The notes under the pieces are model-generated. The model did not search any database and had not been told where the DNA came from. It saw only the letters and a list, made by a program, of their open reading frames with translations. Position numbers and translations under genes: made by a program. Below are positions 48,061 through 59,116 of a DNA stretch of 64,000 nt, one piece after another; position 1 is the first letter of the stretch; each line of letters opens with the position of its first letter. The DNA is taken from positions 1-64,000 of the forward strand of contig JAFIEC010000418.1 of NCBI GenBank assembly GCA_020832725.1, given 5' to 3'. Origin of the DNA: Paracoccaceae bacterium. GTDB lineage: Bacteria; Pseudomonadota; Alphaproteobacteria; Rhodobacterales; Rhodobacteraceae.

Positions 48061-49269
48061 TCACCCCGGCCGGCGCAGGGTCATGTGCACCACGTCGCAA
48101 TTGCCCGACTGGAACGCCCCCGCGCAGGAGGTGAGGTAATACTCCCACATGCGGCGAAAGCGCTCGTCATAGCCCAGCGCGGCGATCTGATCCCATTGCT
48201 CGTTGAATCGGTCGTTCCAGCGCCGCAGGGTCTGGCTGTAGCTTTCGGCAAAGCCGAAACTGTCCACCAGCGTCAGCCCCACCTGCGCCGCCTGGCGCCT
48301 GAGCGGCGCGACCGCGCCCAGCATCCCGCCGGGAAAGATGTATTTCTGGATGAAATCGACATGGCGGCGATAGGCCTCGAACCGGTCGTCCGGCACGGTG
48401 ATGACCTGCAGCGCGGCGCGCGCACCGGGGCGCAGCCGGTCGTGCAGGGTGCGGAAATAGGCGGGCCAGTAGCGTTCGCCCACTGCCTCGAACATCTCGA
48501 TCGAGGCGACCCCGTCATAGCTGCCGCGCTCGTCGCGATAGTCGCGCAGCACGATCTCCACCCGGTCCGATACCCCCGCCGCCGCCATCCGCGCCACCGC
48601 GTAATCATGCTGCGCCTGGCTGATGGTCAGCCCGGTCACCCGCAGCCCCCGCTCGCGCGCGGCGTATTCGGCAAAGCCGCCCCAGCCGCAGCCGATTTCC
48701 AGCACGTGATCCCCCGGCTTCACCGCCAGCCGGTCCAGAAGCGCGGCGTATTTCTGCTCCTGCGCGCGCTCGAGTGATTCCTGCCCGGTGCGGAACAGCG
48801 CCGAGGAATAGGTCATCGTGTCATCCAGCCACAGCCGGTAGAAATCATTGCCCAGGTCGTAGTGATGGGCGATGTTGCGCCGCGCCTGCCCCTTGCTGTT
48901 GGACCGCAGCCAGTGGCGCAGCCGCTCATAGGCGCGGACCAGCCCCATGGGGAGCACCTCGTCATAGACGCTGGGATTGCCGTCATTGATCAGGTCCATG
49001 AAGGCCTGAAGGTCGGGCGAGGACCACCAACCTTCCAGATAGGCTTCGGAAAACCCCATGTCGCCCTCGCGGATCAGCCGTGCAAACAGGTCGGGGTTGT
49101 GGACATGAATCTCGGCCACATGGCCGGGATGCGCGCCCTCGGCCCGGAAGCGCCGCCCGTCCGGCAATACCACGTCCAGCCGTCCGCGGTTGAGCCCCTG
49201 CGCCATGCGAAAGGCCGGGGCGAAGTAGCGCGGCAGGTCGTGCTGCCCTTCGGTGCCGGTCAGGATCAT
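48061..49269 (-). CDS. cfa: Cyclopropane-fatty-acyl-phospholipid synthase
   Basis: 402 residues. N-terminal lipid-binding region (GDMGFSEAYLEGWWSSPDL), then IAHHYDLGNDFYRLWLDDTMTYSSALF. SAM-binding motif VLEIGCGWGGFAEYAA near residue 190, followed by GLTISQAQHDYA, SIEMFEAVGERYW and FIQKYIFPGGML. It methylates unsaturated acyl chains of membrane phospholipids. The usual bicarbonate-site residues lie in the C-terminal half. The TTTTTGCACAGATGA box (49322-49341) lies 53 bases upstream of its start. Confidence 0.94.
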   Translation of the reverse strand: MILTGTEGQHDLPRYFAPAFRMAQGLNRGRLDVVLPDGRRFRAEGAHPGHVAEIHVHNPDLFARLIREGDMGFSEAYLEGWWSSPDLQAFMDLINDGNPSVYDEVLPMGLVRAYERLRHWLRSNSKGQARRNIAHHYDLGNDFYRLWLDDTMTYSSALFRTGQESLERAQEQKYAALLDRLAVKPGDHVLEIGCGWGGFAEYAARERGLRVTGLTISQAQHDYAVARMAAAGVSDRVEIVLRDYRDERGSYDGVASIEMFEAVGERYWPAYFRTLHDRLRPGARAALQVITVPDDRFEAYRRHVDFIQKYIFPGGMLGAVAPLRRQAAQVGLTLVDSFGFAESYSQTLRRWNDRFNEQWDQIAALGYDERFRRMWEYYLTSCAGAFQSGNCDVVHMTLRRPG

Positions 49270-49319
49270 CGCCGTTTCCCTGTCTTGGTGCGGACCGGGC
49301 CGATGCCTGCCGCTCTGGT

Positions 49320-49385
49320 CATCATCTGTGCAAAAATATCCCGGGGGGAGTCCAGCCCTTCAGGGCTGGACGGGGGGCTGGCCCC
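49320..49385 (-). repeat. TTTTTGCACAGATGA box with G/C hairpins, copy 2
   Basis: tcatctgtgcaaaaatatcc at 49322-49341, identical to 37021-37040, followed on the plus strand by GTCCAGCCC-ttca-GGGCTGGAC and by a GGGGGG-ctgg-CCCCCC hairpin. The hairpin sequences differ from copy 1 although the layout is the same. It lies between the photolyase stop and the cfa start, both on the minus strand. Confidence 0.6.
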
Positions 49386-49413
49386 CCACCTGACCCGGCG
49401 TCGCTGCACCGCC

Positions 49414-50841
49414 TCACGCATCCGCCTTCAGCGCCTCGTAAGCCGCCAGTGCCCGCTTGCGCCCGCTGTCCAGATCGACCAGTGGCGCCGGCGGGGCCAT
49501 GTCCGGCGCAAGGCCCCAGGAGCGTGGGCAGGCGTCGAAGAAGGCCAGCGCATCGGCATGCGGCGCGCGCGCCCCCTCGGTCAGGAAGCGGCGGCGATAG
49601 CGGGCGTCGGCGTCGAACTTGTCGGCCTGGAGCGCGGGGTTGAAGACGCGGAAATAGGGCGCGGCATCGGGGCCGGACCCGGCCACCCACTGCCAGCCCA
49701 TGGCGTTCGAGGCCGGGTCCCAGTCGATCAGGCAATCTGCGAACCAGTCCAGCCCCACCTTCCAGTGTACCAGCATGTGCTTGGTCAGATAGGACGCCAC
49801 GATCATCCGCGCGCGGTTGTGCATGGTGCCGGTGACATACATCTCGCGCATCGCGGCATCGACGAAGGCCACGCCCGTGCGGCCCTGTTTCCAGCGCCGC
49901 ACGGCGTCGTTGTCGGCATCCATTTTCCAAGGAAAATCAGACCATTCTGGGCGAAAGTTCTCGCGGTCCATGCGCGGATGATGATAGAGCAGATGCCAGG
50001 CGAATTCGCGCCAGACCAGTTCCTTCAGGAAATGCTCGGCGCCGCGTGCGCCGTGCTCCATGGCGCGGCGTCCGGCATGCCAGACCTCCCGAATGCCGAT
50101 CTCGCCCCAGGTCAGGTTCTCCGACAGGCGCGATGTAGCCTCGGCATCGGGGAAATCGCGCCGGGTCTTGTAGTCGTCGATGGCGTGGTCGATGAACCGC
50201 TCCAGCCGCTCGCGCGCGGCGTCCTCACCCACGCAGACATGGCGGGCGACCACATCGGCGCCGCGGTTCATGGCTGCGCCAAGAGCCCAGTCGGCAAGGG
50301 TATCGCTTGCGGGCCAGTGCTGCGGGGCCTGCAGCGCCGTGGGGGCAGGGGCAGGGGCAGGCACCGCGCGGTCGCGCACGGCGCGCCAATAGGGGGAATA
50401 GACCTTGTACACGCCGCCGCTGCCGGTTTCGACCTCCCAGGGTTCAAAGAGGACATGCCCGGCAAAGCTGCGCGCGTCGATGCCGCGCTCCTGCAGGGGT
50501 TTCTTGATCTTCGCATCGCGGTCGCGGGTGGCGGCATCATACTGCCGCCCCCACCAGACCGCGCCGGCGCCGGTCTCGGAAACCAGCGCATCCAGCACCG
50601 CCGCCGCATCGCCCTGCCGCAGGATCAGCCGTGTGCCCATGCCCGCCAGCGTTTCGGCGAAGCGCTCCAGCGCCAGCCCCAGCCGCCATTTCGGCGCCGC
50701 ACCCAGCCCGTCAATCTGCGGGTCGCGGATGAACACGGGGATCAGCGGGCGGCCGGTCCCGGCGGCCTCGGCCAGCATCGGGTTGTCGGCCAGCCGCAGG
50801 TCACGGCGGAACCACAGGATGATCGGAGACGTGTCGGCCAT
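49414..50841 (-). CDS. phrB: Deoxyribodipyrimidine photolyase (cryptochrome/photolyase family)
   Basis: 475 residues. N-terminal antenna-binding Rossmann domain (IILWFRRDLRLADNPML). The C-terminal helical FAD domain has LTWGEIGIREVWH, LVWREFAWHLLYHHPRM, VDAAMREMYVTGTMHNRARMIVASYLTKHM and NAMGWQWVAGSGPDAAPYFRVFNP, all standard for class I CPD photolyases. It repairs UV-induced pyrimidine dimers using light. A separate 6-4 photolyase or cryptochrome role cannot be excluded from sequence alone. Confidence 0.93.
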   Translation of the reverse strand: MADTSPIILWFRRDLRLADNPMLAEAAGTGRPLIPVFIRDPQIDGLGAAPKWRLGLALERFAETLAGMGTRLILRQGDAAAVLDALVSETGAGAVWWGRQYDAATRDRDAKIKKPLQERGIDARSFAGHVLFEPWEVETGSGGVYKVYSPYWRAVRDRAVPAPAPAPTALQAPQHWPASDTLADWALGAAMNRGADVVARHVCVGEDAARERLERFIDHAIDDYKTRRDFPDAEATSRLSENLTWGEIGIREVWHAGRRAMEHGARGAEHFLKELVWREFAWHLLYHHPRMDRENFRPEWSDFPWKMDADNDAVRRWKQGRTGVAFVDAAMREMYVTGTMHNRARMIVASYLTKHMLVHWKVGLDWFADCLIDWDPASNAMGWQWVAGSGPDAAPYFRVFNPALQADKFDADARYRRRFLTEGARAPHADALAFFDACPRSWGLAPDMAPPAPLVDLDSGRKRALAAYEALKADA

Positions 50842-50861
50842 TCGGTGCCTGTCGGGAGAGA

Positions 50862-52175
50862 TTACAGGACCTGATCTAGCGCGCCGATCAGCCGGTCAAG
50901 TTCACCCCGCGACGTATAGTGCACAAACGAGAGTCGCAGCACGCCGTGGCCCGGGTCGATCCCCAGTGCCGCCAGCGCCCGGTCGGCATAAAAACTGCCG
51001 CCGCCCGCCATGATCCCGTGCGCGGCCAGCGCGCGGGCCAGATCGGCGCCGGGGCGGGAGTGGGTCAGCGCCACGGTAGGCGCGCGGCCTTCGGCGCGGG
51101 CAGGACCCAGAAGGCGCAGGTCATTGCGCCCGGCCACGTAGTCCAGCAGCGGCTGCAGCAGCGCGGTTTCGTGCCCGCGCATCAGGTCATGCACCGCCGC
51201 TGCGCGCCCGGCGGGGCCGGGGTCCGGGCTTTCGGCGTGATGCGCGCCGTAAAGCGCGTCGATGTAATCCGCGAGCCCGGCGCAGGCAGCGATCTGCGCA
51301 TGGTCCGGCCCGGCGGGGGTGAAGCGCTTGGTGGGCGCCTCGGCGTTGAAGTAATGCGCCTGGTTGGGCAGGGCGCGGGCCAGCTCGGGGCGCATGACCA
51401 TCAGACCCTGATGCGGGCCATAGGTCTTGTAGGCCGAAAACAGGTAGATATCGGCCTCCAGCGCCCCCACATCCGGCAGCCCGTGCGGCGCATAGGAGAC
51501 GCCATCGACGCAACTGAAGGCGCCCGCGTCGCGGATCATGGCGCAGAGCGCGGCCACCGGGTTGATCTCGCCCACAACGTTCGAGCAATGCGGGAAGGCC
51601 ACAAGCTTCACCCGTTCGTCCAGCAGGTTCGCCAGCGCGTCCGGGTCCAGATGCCCGGTGTCTGGGTCGAGCGTCCATTCGCGCACCTCGATCCCGCGCG
51701 CTGCCAGCCGTCGCCAGGGGCCGGTGTTGGCCTCGTGGTCCTGATCGGTGACGATGATCGCATCGCCCGGGCGCAGCATGTCGGAGAAGGCCTGCGCCAG
51801 CACATAGGTGTTGCCGGTGGTCGAGGGGCCGAAGCTGAGCGCCTCGGGCGGCACACCCATCATCGCCGACAGCCGGTCGCGGGCCTCGTCCATTTCGGCA
51901 CCCGCGTCCTGGCTGGCGGGATAGGCGCCATAGGGCTGCACCTTGCGCATGCGGTAGAAGCGCGTCAGCCGGTCGATCACCGGCGCGCAGGTGTAGGAGC
52001 CGCCCGCGTTTTCAAAGAACGCCTGATCCTGCAGGGATGGTTCGGAAAAGGCAGGAAACTGCGCGCGGACGAAACGCAGGTCGAGGGTCGGGGCGTTGGT
52101 CGGGGCGTGGGTCGGGGCGCGGGGTGTGGCGGGGGGCGTGGCGGCAGAGCCGGTGAGCGGCGGGGGCGTGGTCAT
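50862..52175 (-). CDS. Cysteine desulfurase-like PLP enzyme (aminotransferase class V)
   Basis: 437 residues from the ATG at 52175, preceded by AGGAAGGA. The N-terminal 30 residues are low-complexity (three APT-type repeats) and dispensable. The class V fold starts at FVRAQFPAFSEPSLQDQAFFENAGG. The PLP lysine is in DIYLFSAYKTYGPHQGLMV, with TDQDHEANTGPWRRLA and HCSNVVGEINPV. This wording fits the cysteine-desulfurase-like protein family (TIGR01976 as I recall), whose substrate is not established. No suf or isc genes are nearby. Its 20-base gap to the photolyase suggests co-transcription. Confidence 0.85.
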   Translation of the reverse strand: MTTPPPLTGSAATPPATPRAPTHAPTNAPTLDLRFVRAQFPAFSEPSLQDQAFFENAGGSYTCAPVIDRLTRFYRMRKVQPYGAYPASQDAGAEMDEARDRLSAMMGVPPEALSFGPSTTGNTYVLAQAFSDMLRPGDAIIVTDQDHEANTGPWRRLAARGIEVREWTLDPDTGHLDPDALANLLDERVKLVAFPHCSNVVGEINPVAALCAMIRDAGAFSCVDGVSYAPHGLPDVGALEADIYLFSAYKTYGPHQGLMVMRPELARALPNQAHYFNAEAPTKRFTPAGPDHAQIAACAGLADYIDALYGAHHAESPDPGPAGRAAAVHDLMRGHETALLQPLLDYVAGRNDLRLLGPARAEGRAPTVALTHSRPGADLARALAAHGIMAGGGSFYADRALAALGIDPGHGVLRLSFVHYTSRGELDRLIGALDQVL

Positions 52176-52205
52176 GGCGGTCCTTCCTGCGGGCGCGGCC
52201 GTGTC

Positions 52206-52292
52206 GGCGTGTGGGCGTGTGGGCGTGTGGGCGCGACTGTGCCCGACCGGGCGGCAGATGCAACCCCGTTGGCGCGTGTGGCCGTGGTTGCA
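52206..52292. repeat. Octamer tandem repeat and 7-bp inverted repeat upstream of the PLP enzyme
   Basis: Three perfect copies of ggcgtgtg (52206-52229), then TGCAACC (52259-52265) and GGTTGCA (52286-52292), perfect arms 20 bases apart. The inverted repeat could be an operator; the octamers look like slippage. Confidence 0.4.
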
Positions 52293-52294
52293 AA

Positions 52295-52369
52295 AGCGCC
52301 CCCTCAGCGCCCCGCCCGCCCGCCCATGGCGCTTCGGGGGCGCTGCCCGGCGCAAAGGCGCGCCGGGCA
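52295..52369 (+). repeat. Twin stem-loop element with G-quadruplex-capable loop, copy d
   Basis: Stem A: AGCGCCCCC (52295-52303) with GGGGGCGCT (52336-52344), plus an inner AGCGCC/GGCGCT pair. The loop carries CCCCGCCCGCCCGCCC (52310-52325), again four C-tracts with one-base spacers. Stem B: TGCCCGGCGC (52344-52353), aaaggc, GCGCCGGGCA (52360-52369). It lies between the PLP enzyme's upstream region and the end of the SDR pseudogene. Confidence 0.72.
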
Positions 52370-52378
52370 AGGGGGCGT

Positions 52379-52996
52379 TCAGCGCCGGACGCCGGCCGAG
52401 CCGTCAAGCATGGTGCCGGCGATGGCGCGTGCGGCATGCGACAGCAGGAAGCGCACCGCCTGAGCGACCGCGTCGGCGTGACTTCGTCGGCGTGACCCGG
52501 CCAACCGGTCGCGGTCAGTCCGGTGCACTGGCGGATGACCTCGGGCGCCGGGGGCGGTCGCGTTGCCCCGAAGTCCGCGCCGACCCAGCGCGCTGGCGCC
52601 GCAGAAATTCACCACCAATCCGCCGGTCTGCGGATACGGCAGCGCCGCGCCGATCCGCGCCAGCGGCGCCGTCACGTTCACCGCGAACACCTGCCTGGCC
52701 AGACCCGGGGCGCATGGCTCCATCGGCGGTTCGGGCAGGGCTGCTGCGGCATTGTTCACGAACCCGTCCAGCCGCCCGAACCGGTCGATGACGGCGGCGA
52801 TGATCCCGGCTGCCGGGGCCGTGGCAAGATCGGCCTGATGGACAAGCGCGTGCGGATGCCGGAACGAAAACACCGCAGCCTCCTCGGCTGCGGTGTTCCA
52901 GGTGATGGCGATGTCATGGTCCGGCGCCAGACCTTCGGCGATGGCGCGCCCGATCCCGCGCGCGCCGCCAGTTATCAGAATGGCCCGCCGGGCCAC
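52379..52996 (-). pseudogene. Degenerate short-chain dehydrogenase/reductase
   Basis: Probable GTG start at 52996, six bases after the acnA stop; open for 205 codons. The N-terminal half is a good SDR: ILITGGARGIGRAIAEGL (cofactor loop) and DGFVNNAAAALP (NNAA motif). Then the protein jumps from VVNFCGASALG to GLRGNATAPG, so about 30 residues including the catalytic Y-x-x-x-K are gone. After TAPGA the true SDR sequence continues in another frame (EVIRQCTGLTATGWPGHAD). A 14-bp tandem duplication (52471-52484 / 52485-52498) returns the frame for AVAQAVRFLLS. It should be enzymatically dead. Confidence 0.75.
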
Positions 52997-53001
52997 CGGC
53001 C

Positions 53002-55779
<2,778 letters not shown>

Positions 55780-55999
55780 GGTCTGGCCTCCCATCTGGGT
55801 TGCTGATCGGGGAATTCTGCGCAGGACATGCCTTATTGCGGGGCTTCGATCAAGGGGCTGGCGGCAAAATTGTATACCGTTGTGCACAAAAATCCGTGCA
55901 ACAGTGTCGCGCAATCGCGCGCTCTCTCAAAACCTTGATTGGCCGAGGCAGGGATGCTTGGTTAGATACGCTCCACCCGGTCCCAAGAGGCATTCGCGC

Positions 56000-56707
56000 A
56001 TGCGTATCCTGCTCAGCACTCTCGCCGCGTCCCTTCTGCTGCTGGCGGGTGCCTCCCGGGCCGACGCCTCGGATAACGTGGTGGTGCTGGAACTCTTCAC
56101 TTCGCAGGGCTGTGCCGCGTGTCCTCCGGCGGACGAACTGATCGGCGCCTTCGCCGGGCGCGATGACGTTATCGCGCTCAGCCTGCATGTGGATTACTGG
56201 GACTATATCGGCTGGGAAGACAGCTTCGCCGATGCGGTCTTCACCGAACGGCAGAAGCGCTATGCGCGGAGCTGGAACCGGTCCACGGTCTTCACCCCGC
56301 AGATCATCATCGGCGGCATGGATGAGGCCAAGAGCGCGCGGCGTTCGGTGGTCAACGATCTGCTGGCGGAACACAAGGCCCGCCCCGCGCGGGTGCATCT
56401 GTCGATGACCCGGGGCGAGGGGGGGGCGCTGCGCGTCGAGGCAACGGCCGAGCCGCCGCTGAGTTCCGAGGCGGACGTGGTGCTGATCCGCTACACGCCC
56501 CATGCGGCGGTCGAGGTGACGTCGGGCGAAAACAACGGTCGCCGCCTGACGCACTTCAACGTTGTGACCAGCCTCGAAACCGTGACGCGCTGGGACGGGC
56601 AGGGCACGCTGCAGTTGACGATTTCGGCGCCCGGGGATGATCCGGCGGTGGTGATGGTGCAGGAAAAGGGGCAGGGCGCGGTGCTGGCGGCGGCGCGCCG
56701 GCGCTGA
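56000..56707 (+). CDS. DUF1223 thioredoxin-like exported protein
   Basis: 235 residues from the ATG at 56000. Signal peptide MRILLSTLAASLLLLAGASRADA, then VVVLELFTSQGCAACPPADELI with a C38-x-x-C41 redox pair, LHVDYWDYIGWEDSFAD and YTPQ-like FTPQIIIGGMDE. This is the DUF1223 family, thioredoxin-like proteins of proteobacteria exported to the periplasm; the partner is unknown. It is divergent from acnA. Confidence 0.88.
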   Translation: MRILLSTLAASLLLLAGASRADASDNVVVLELFTSQGCAACPPADELIGAFAGRDDVIALSLHVDYWDYIGWEDSFADAVFTERQKRYARSWNRSTVFTPQIIIGGMDEAKSARRSVVNDLLAEHKARPARVHLSMTRGEGGALRVEATAEPPLSSEADVVLIRYTPHAAVEVTSGENNGRRLTHFNVVTSLETVTRWDGQGTLQLTISAPGDDPAVVMVQEKGQGAVLAAARRR

Positions 56708-56814
56708 CGGTACGCGTGCGCTGCCTTGCTCTGCGCGCGCGCCCCGTTTGCCCTGCGCGCGCCCGCGCTGCCCGAACGCGGCGTCCTGCGATGTGCGGCC
56801 GTGACGGTTCCGCC

Positions 56815-56881
56815 CGCCCGGCGCGCCTGCGCGCCGGGCGGCGCCCGCGAAGGGTGCCGGGGCGGGTGGGTGGGGCACCCT
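56815..56881 (-). repeat. Twin stem-loop element with G-quadruplex-capable loop, copy b
   Basis: Opposite orientation to copies a, c and d. Stem A: AGGGTGCC (56851-56858) with GGCACCCT (56874-56881); loop GGGGCGGGTGGGTGGG (56859-56874), the exact complement of the 16-mer in copies a and c. Stem B: CGCCCGGCGCG (56815-56825), cctg, CGCGCCGGGCG (56830-56840), perfect 11 bp. It lies between the converging ends of the DUF1223 and DMT-permease genes, where it could also end transcription. Confidence 0.78.
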
Positions 56882-56928
56882 GAGCGGGCGCCTTCCTGCC
56901 CCGGGCGGGCGGAGCTTGATGCCCGGTG

Positions 56929-57846
56929 TCACCCCTGCGGCGTGCCCGCCTTGCTCGGCTTGTCGCGTTCCAGCCCCAGTTGACGCTCGCGCCAGATGAT
57001 GATGACCCCGGCGGCGATGACCAGGCTGGCGCCGAACAGCATCGGCGCGGTCGGCACCTCGGAAAACACCCAGTAGCCGATGGCCAGCGAAAACAGGATC
57101 TGCACATAGCCGAAGGGCGCGATGACCGAGACATCGGCATCGCGGTAGCTCGAGGTCAGGCAGACCTGCCCCAGCCCGCCGAGCAACCCCGCCAGCACCA
57201 GAAACGCCGCCGCCTGTGCCCCGGGGATCACCCAGCCGAAGGGCAGGGTCAGCAGGGACAGCGCGCTGGCGGTGATGGAAAACCAGAACACGATCGCGGG
57301 CGTGGTCTCGGTATTGACCAGCTTGCGCAGGAACACCTGCGCCAGTGCCACGAAGACCGCCCCCATCAGCACCAGGATGGCGCCCAGCGCCTCGCCGGTG
57401 CCGAGGTCCGCATCCAGGCTCAGGCGGGGCCAGATCACGACCATCACACCCACCATGCCCAGCGCCACGGCGCTCAAACGGAAGGCGCGCACCTGCTCAC
57501 CCAGGAACATGGCGGCAAAGACCACGGTCAGAATCGGTGCGGCAAAGCCGATGGCGGTGACCTCGGGCAGCGGCAGGAAGGCCAGCCCGGCGAATCCCAG
57601 CCCCATGGCCGCCGTGCCGATCAGCCCGCGCCAGAAATGGCCCAGCGGGTTGGCGGTCTTCAGCCCGGTCGCAAGTTCCCGCCGCCAGGCCAGCCACAAA
57701 AGGATCACCGGCAGCGCGAAAAAGGAGCGGAAGAACACCGCCTGTCCCGGCGGCACGGTGTCCGAGACCGCCTTGATCAGCGAGGCCATGACGATGAAGA
57801 ACATCATCGACAGGACCTTCAGGGCAATGCCGCGCAGCGGGCGCAT
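56929..57846 (-). CDS. EamA-family (DMT) transporter
   Basis: 305 residues from the ATG at 57846 with GGAG upstream; longer openings are GC artefacts. Ten predicted membrane helices in two EamA repeats: the first from KVLSMMFFIVMASLIKAV and AVFFRSFFALPVILLWLAWRR, the second from GEALGAILVLMGAVFVALAQVF. It ends in a polar tail (RERQLGLERDKPSK). Inner-membrane drug/metabolite permease of unknown substrate. Confidence 0.88.
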   Translation of the reverse strand: MRPLRGIALKVLSMMFFIVMASLIKAVSDTVPPGQAVFFRSFFALPVILLWLAWRRELATGLKTANPLGHFWRGLIGTAAMGLGFAGLAFLPLPEVTAIGFAAPILTVVFAAMFLGEQVRAFRLSAVALGMVGVMVVIWPRLSLDADLGTGEALGAILVLMGAVFVALAQVFLRKLVNTETTPAIVFWFSITASALSLLTLPFGWVIPGAQAAAFLVLAGLLGGLGQVCLTSSYRDADVSVIAPFGYVQILFSLAIGYWVFSEVPTAPMLFGASLVIAAGVIIIWRERQLGLERDKPSKAGTPQG

Positions 57847-57986
57847 GACGACTCCATAACTTAACCTGTTCAATACATCCCCATGGTCCGGGAATGGCAA
57901 CCCCCTGCGCCGCGCAGGACCTTCTGCATGCGCTTCGCGGGATTGCCTCTGACCCGGCGTGCTGTATCTGTCGGGTGTGGCCAGAG

Positions 57987-58058
57987 CGCCCGCCCGCCGG
58001 ACCCACCCACCCGCCCCGTCCGCCGGGCGGGCGCTGCCATGTGCCTGCAGGCACATGG
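57987..58058 (+). repeat. Twin stem-loop element with G-quadruplex-capable loop, copy c
   Basis: Stem A: CGCCCGCCCGCCGGAC (57987-58002) with GTCCGCCGGGCGGGCG (58018-58033), 15 of 16 paired. The block CCCACCCACCCGCCCC (58002-58017) lies at its loop, identical to copy a. Stem B is the perfect 22-bp palindrome 58037-58058 (CCATGTGCCTG / CAGGCACATGG). It sits between the divergent DMT-permease and sseB-like genes and ends 45 bases before the sseB-like ATG. Confidence 0.8.
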
Positions 58059-58103
58059 CGCGCAGCCGCTTCGGAAGACCACGCCCAGAGCACGGAACCT
58101 GCC

Positions 58104-58946
58104 ATGTCCGATCCGACCGACCCCGCCGCCGGTGGCGCCACCGCGGACCCCGCCGCCGAAACCGCGCTGGACCATGCCTGGCGCGCGGTGCTGGCCCGGC
58201 CCGGGGATGATGCCGCGCGGCTGGGCTTCTACGCCCGCCTGAGCGAGGCCGAACTCTTCCTGCTGCTGGAGCGCGACCCCGAGGGCGAGCGGATCGACCC
58301 GCGCGTGTTCCCGCTGGAGGACGGCCCCATGGTGGTGGCCTTCGATACCGAGTCCCGGCTGGCCGATTTCACCGGCATGGCGGCGCCCTATGTGGCGGTG
58401 CCGGGCCGCGCGCTTGTGCGGCTGCTGGCCGATGCCGAACCGCCGCTGGCGCTGGGGCTGAACCTGGGGGATGCGCCCTCGGCCCGGCACCTGCCGCCCG
58501 AGGTGCTGGCCTGGCTGGCCGATGCGCTGTCGCGCCGCCCCGCCGAAGTGCAGGCCGCGATCACCGCGATCGACGCGCCGCGCGGATTGCCCGAATCGCT
58601 GCTCCCGGCGCTGGATGCGCGGCTGGCGCGGGCCGGGGGGCTGGCGGCGCTGGCCTGGCTGGTCGCGGTCCGCTACGCCGGGGGCGGCGGCGGTCACATG
58701 CTGGCCTTCATCGATCCCGCACCGGGCGCCGAACCGACGCTGGCCCGCGCCCTGGGCGAGGCGCTCACCTTCTCGGGGGTCGAGGCGGGGGTGCTCGACA
58801 TTGCCTTCTTCGCGGCCTCTGACCCGGTGGCGGCGCGTCTGGCGCGGGTGGGGCTGCGGTTCGACCTGCCGGTGCCCGCCAATGCCCCCGCGCGCCCGGC
58901 GGTGCCGCCGGGCATGGACCCGGACCGCCCGCCAAGGCTGCGCTGA
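58104..58946 (+). CDS. SseB family protein
   Basis: 280 residues from the ATG at 58104. SseB N-terminal-like domain: LSEAELFLLLERDPEGERIDPRVFPLEDGPMVVAFDTESRLADF, MAAPYVAVPGRALVRLL, then GLNLGDAPSARHLPPEVLAWLADAL. The C-terminal half (SLLPALDARLARAG ... DIAFFAASDPVAARLARVGLRFDLP) resembles the partner domain of alphaproteobacterial SseB proteins. Function unknown. The transcript leader would contain repeat copy c. Confidence 0.8.
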   Translation: MSDPTDPAAGGATADPAAETALDHAWRAVLARPGDDAARLGFYARLSEAELFLLLERDPEGERIDPRVFPLEDGPMVVAFDTESRLADFTGMAAPYVAVPGRALVRLLADAEPPLALGLNLGDAPSARHLPPEVLAWLADALSRRPAEVQAAITAIDAPRGLPESLLPALDARLARAGGLAALAWLVAVRYAGGGGGHMLAFIDPAPGAEPTLARALGEALTFSGVEAGVLDIAFFAASDPVAARLARVGLRFDLPVPANAPARPAVPPGMDPDRPPRLR

Positions 58947-59116
58947 CCGGGCCGACGCCTGGCTTGTCCGGCCCTGCGCGCCGCCGCGCAGGCCTTGCCC
59001 GAGGACGACTCCGCAGGCCCCACGGCGTGGACCTCTTGCCCCGCGGGACCGCGCCGCTGTGCACGGCATGCGCGCGCCGGCAGCCACCGGCCAACCCTAC
59101 CGGCCCGCCGTCAAAC

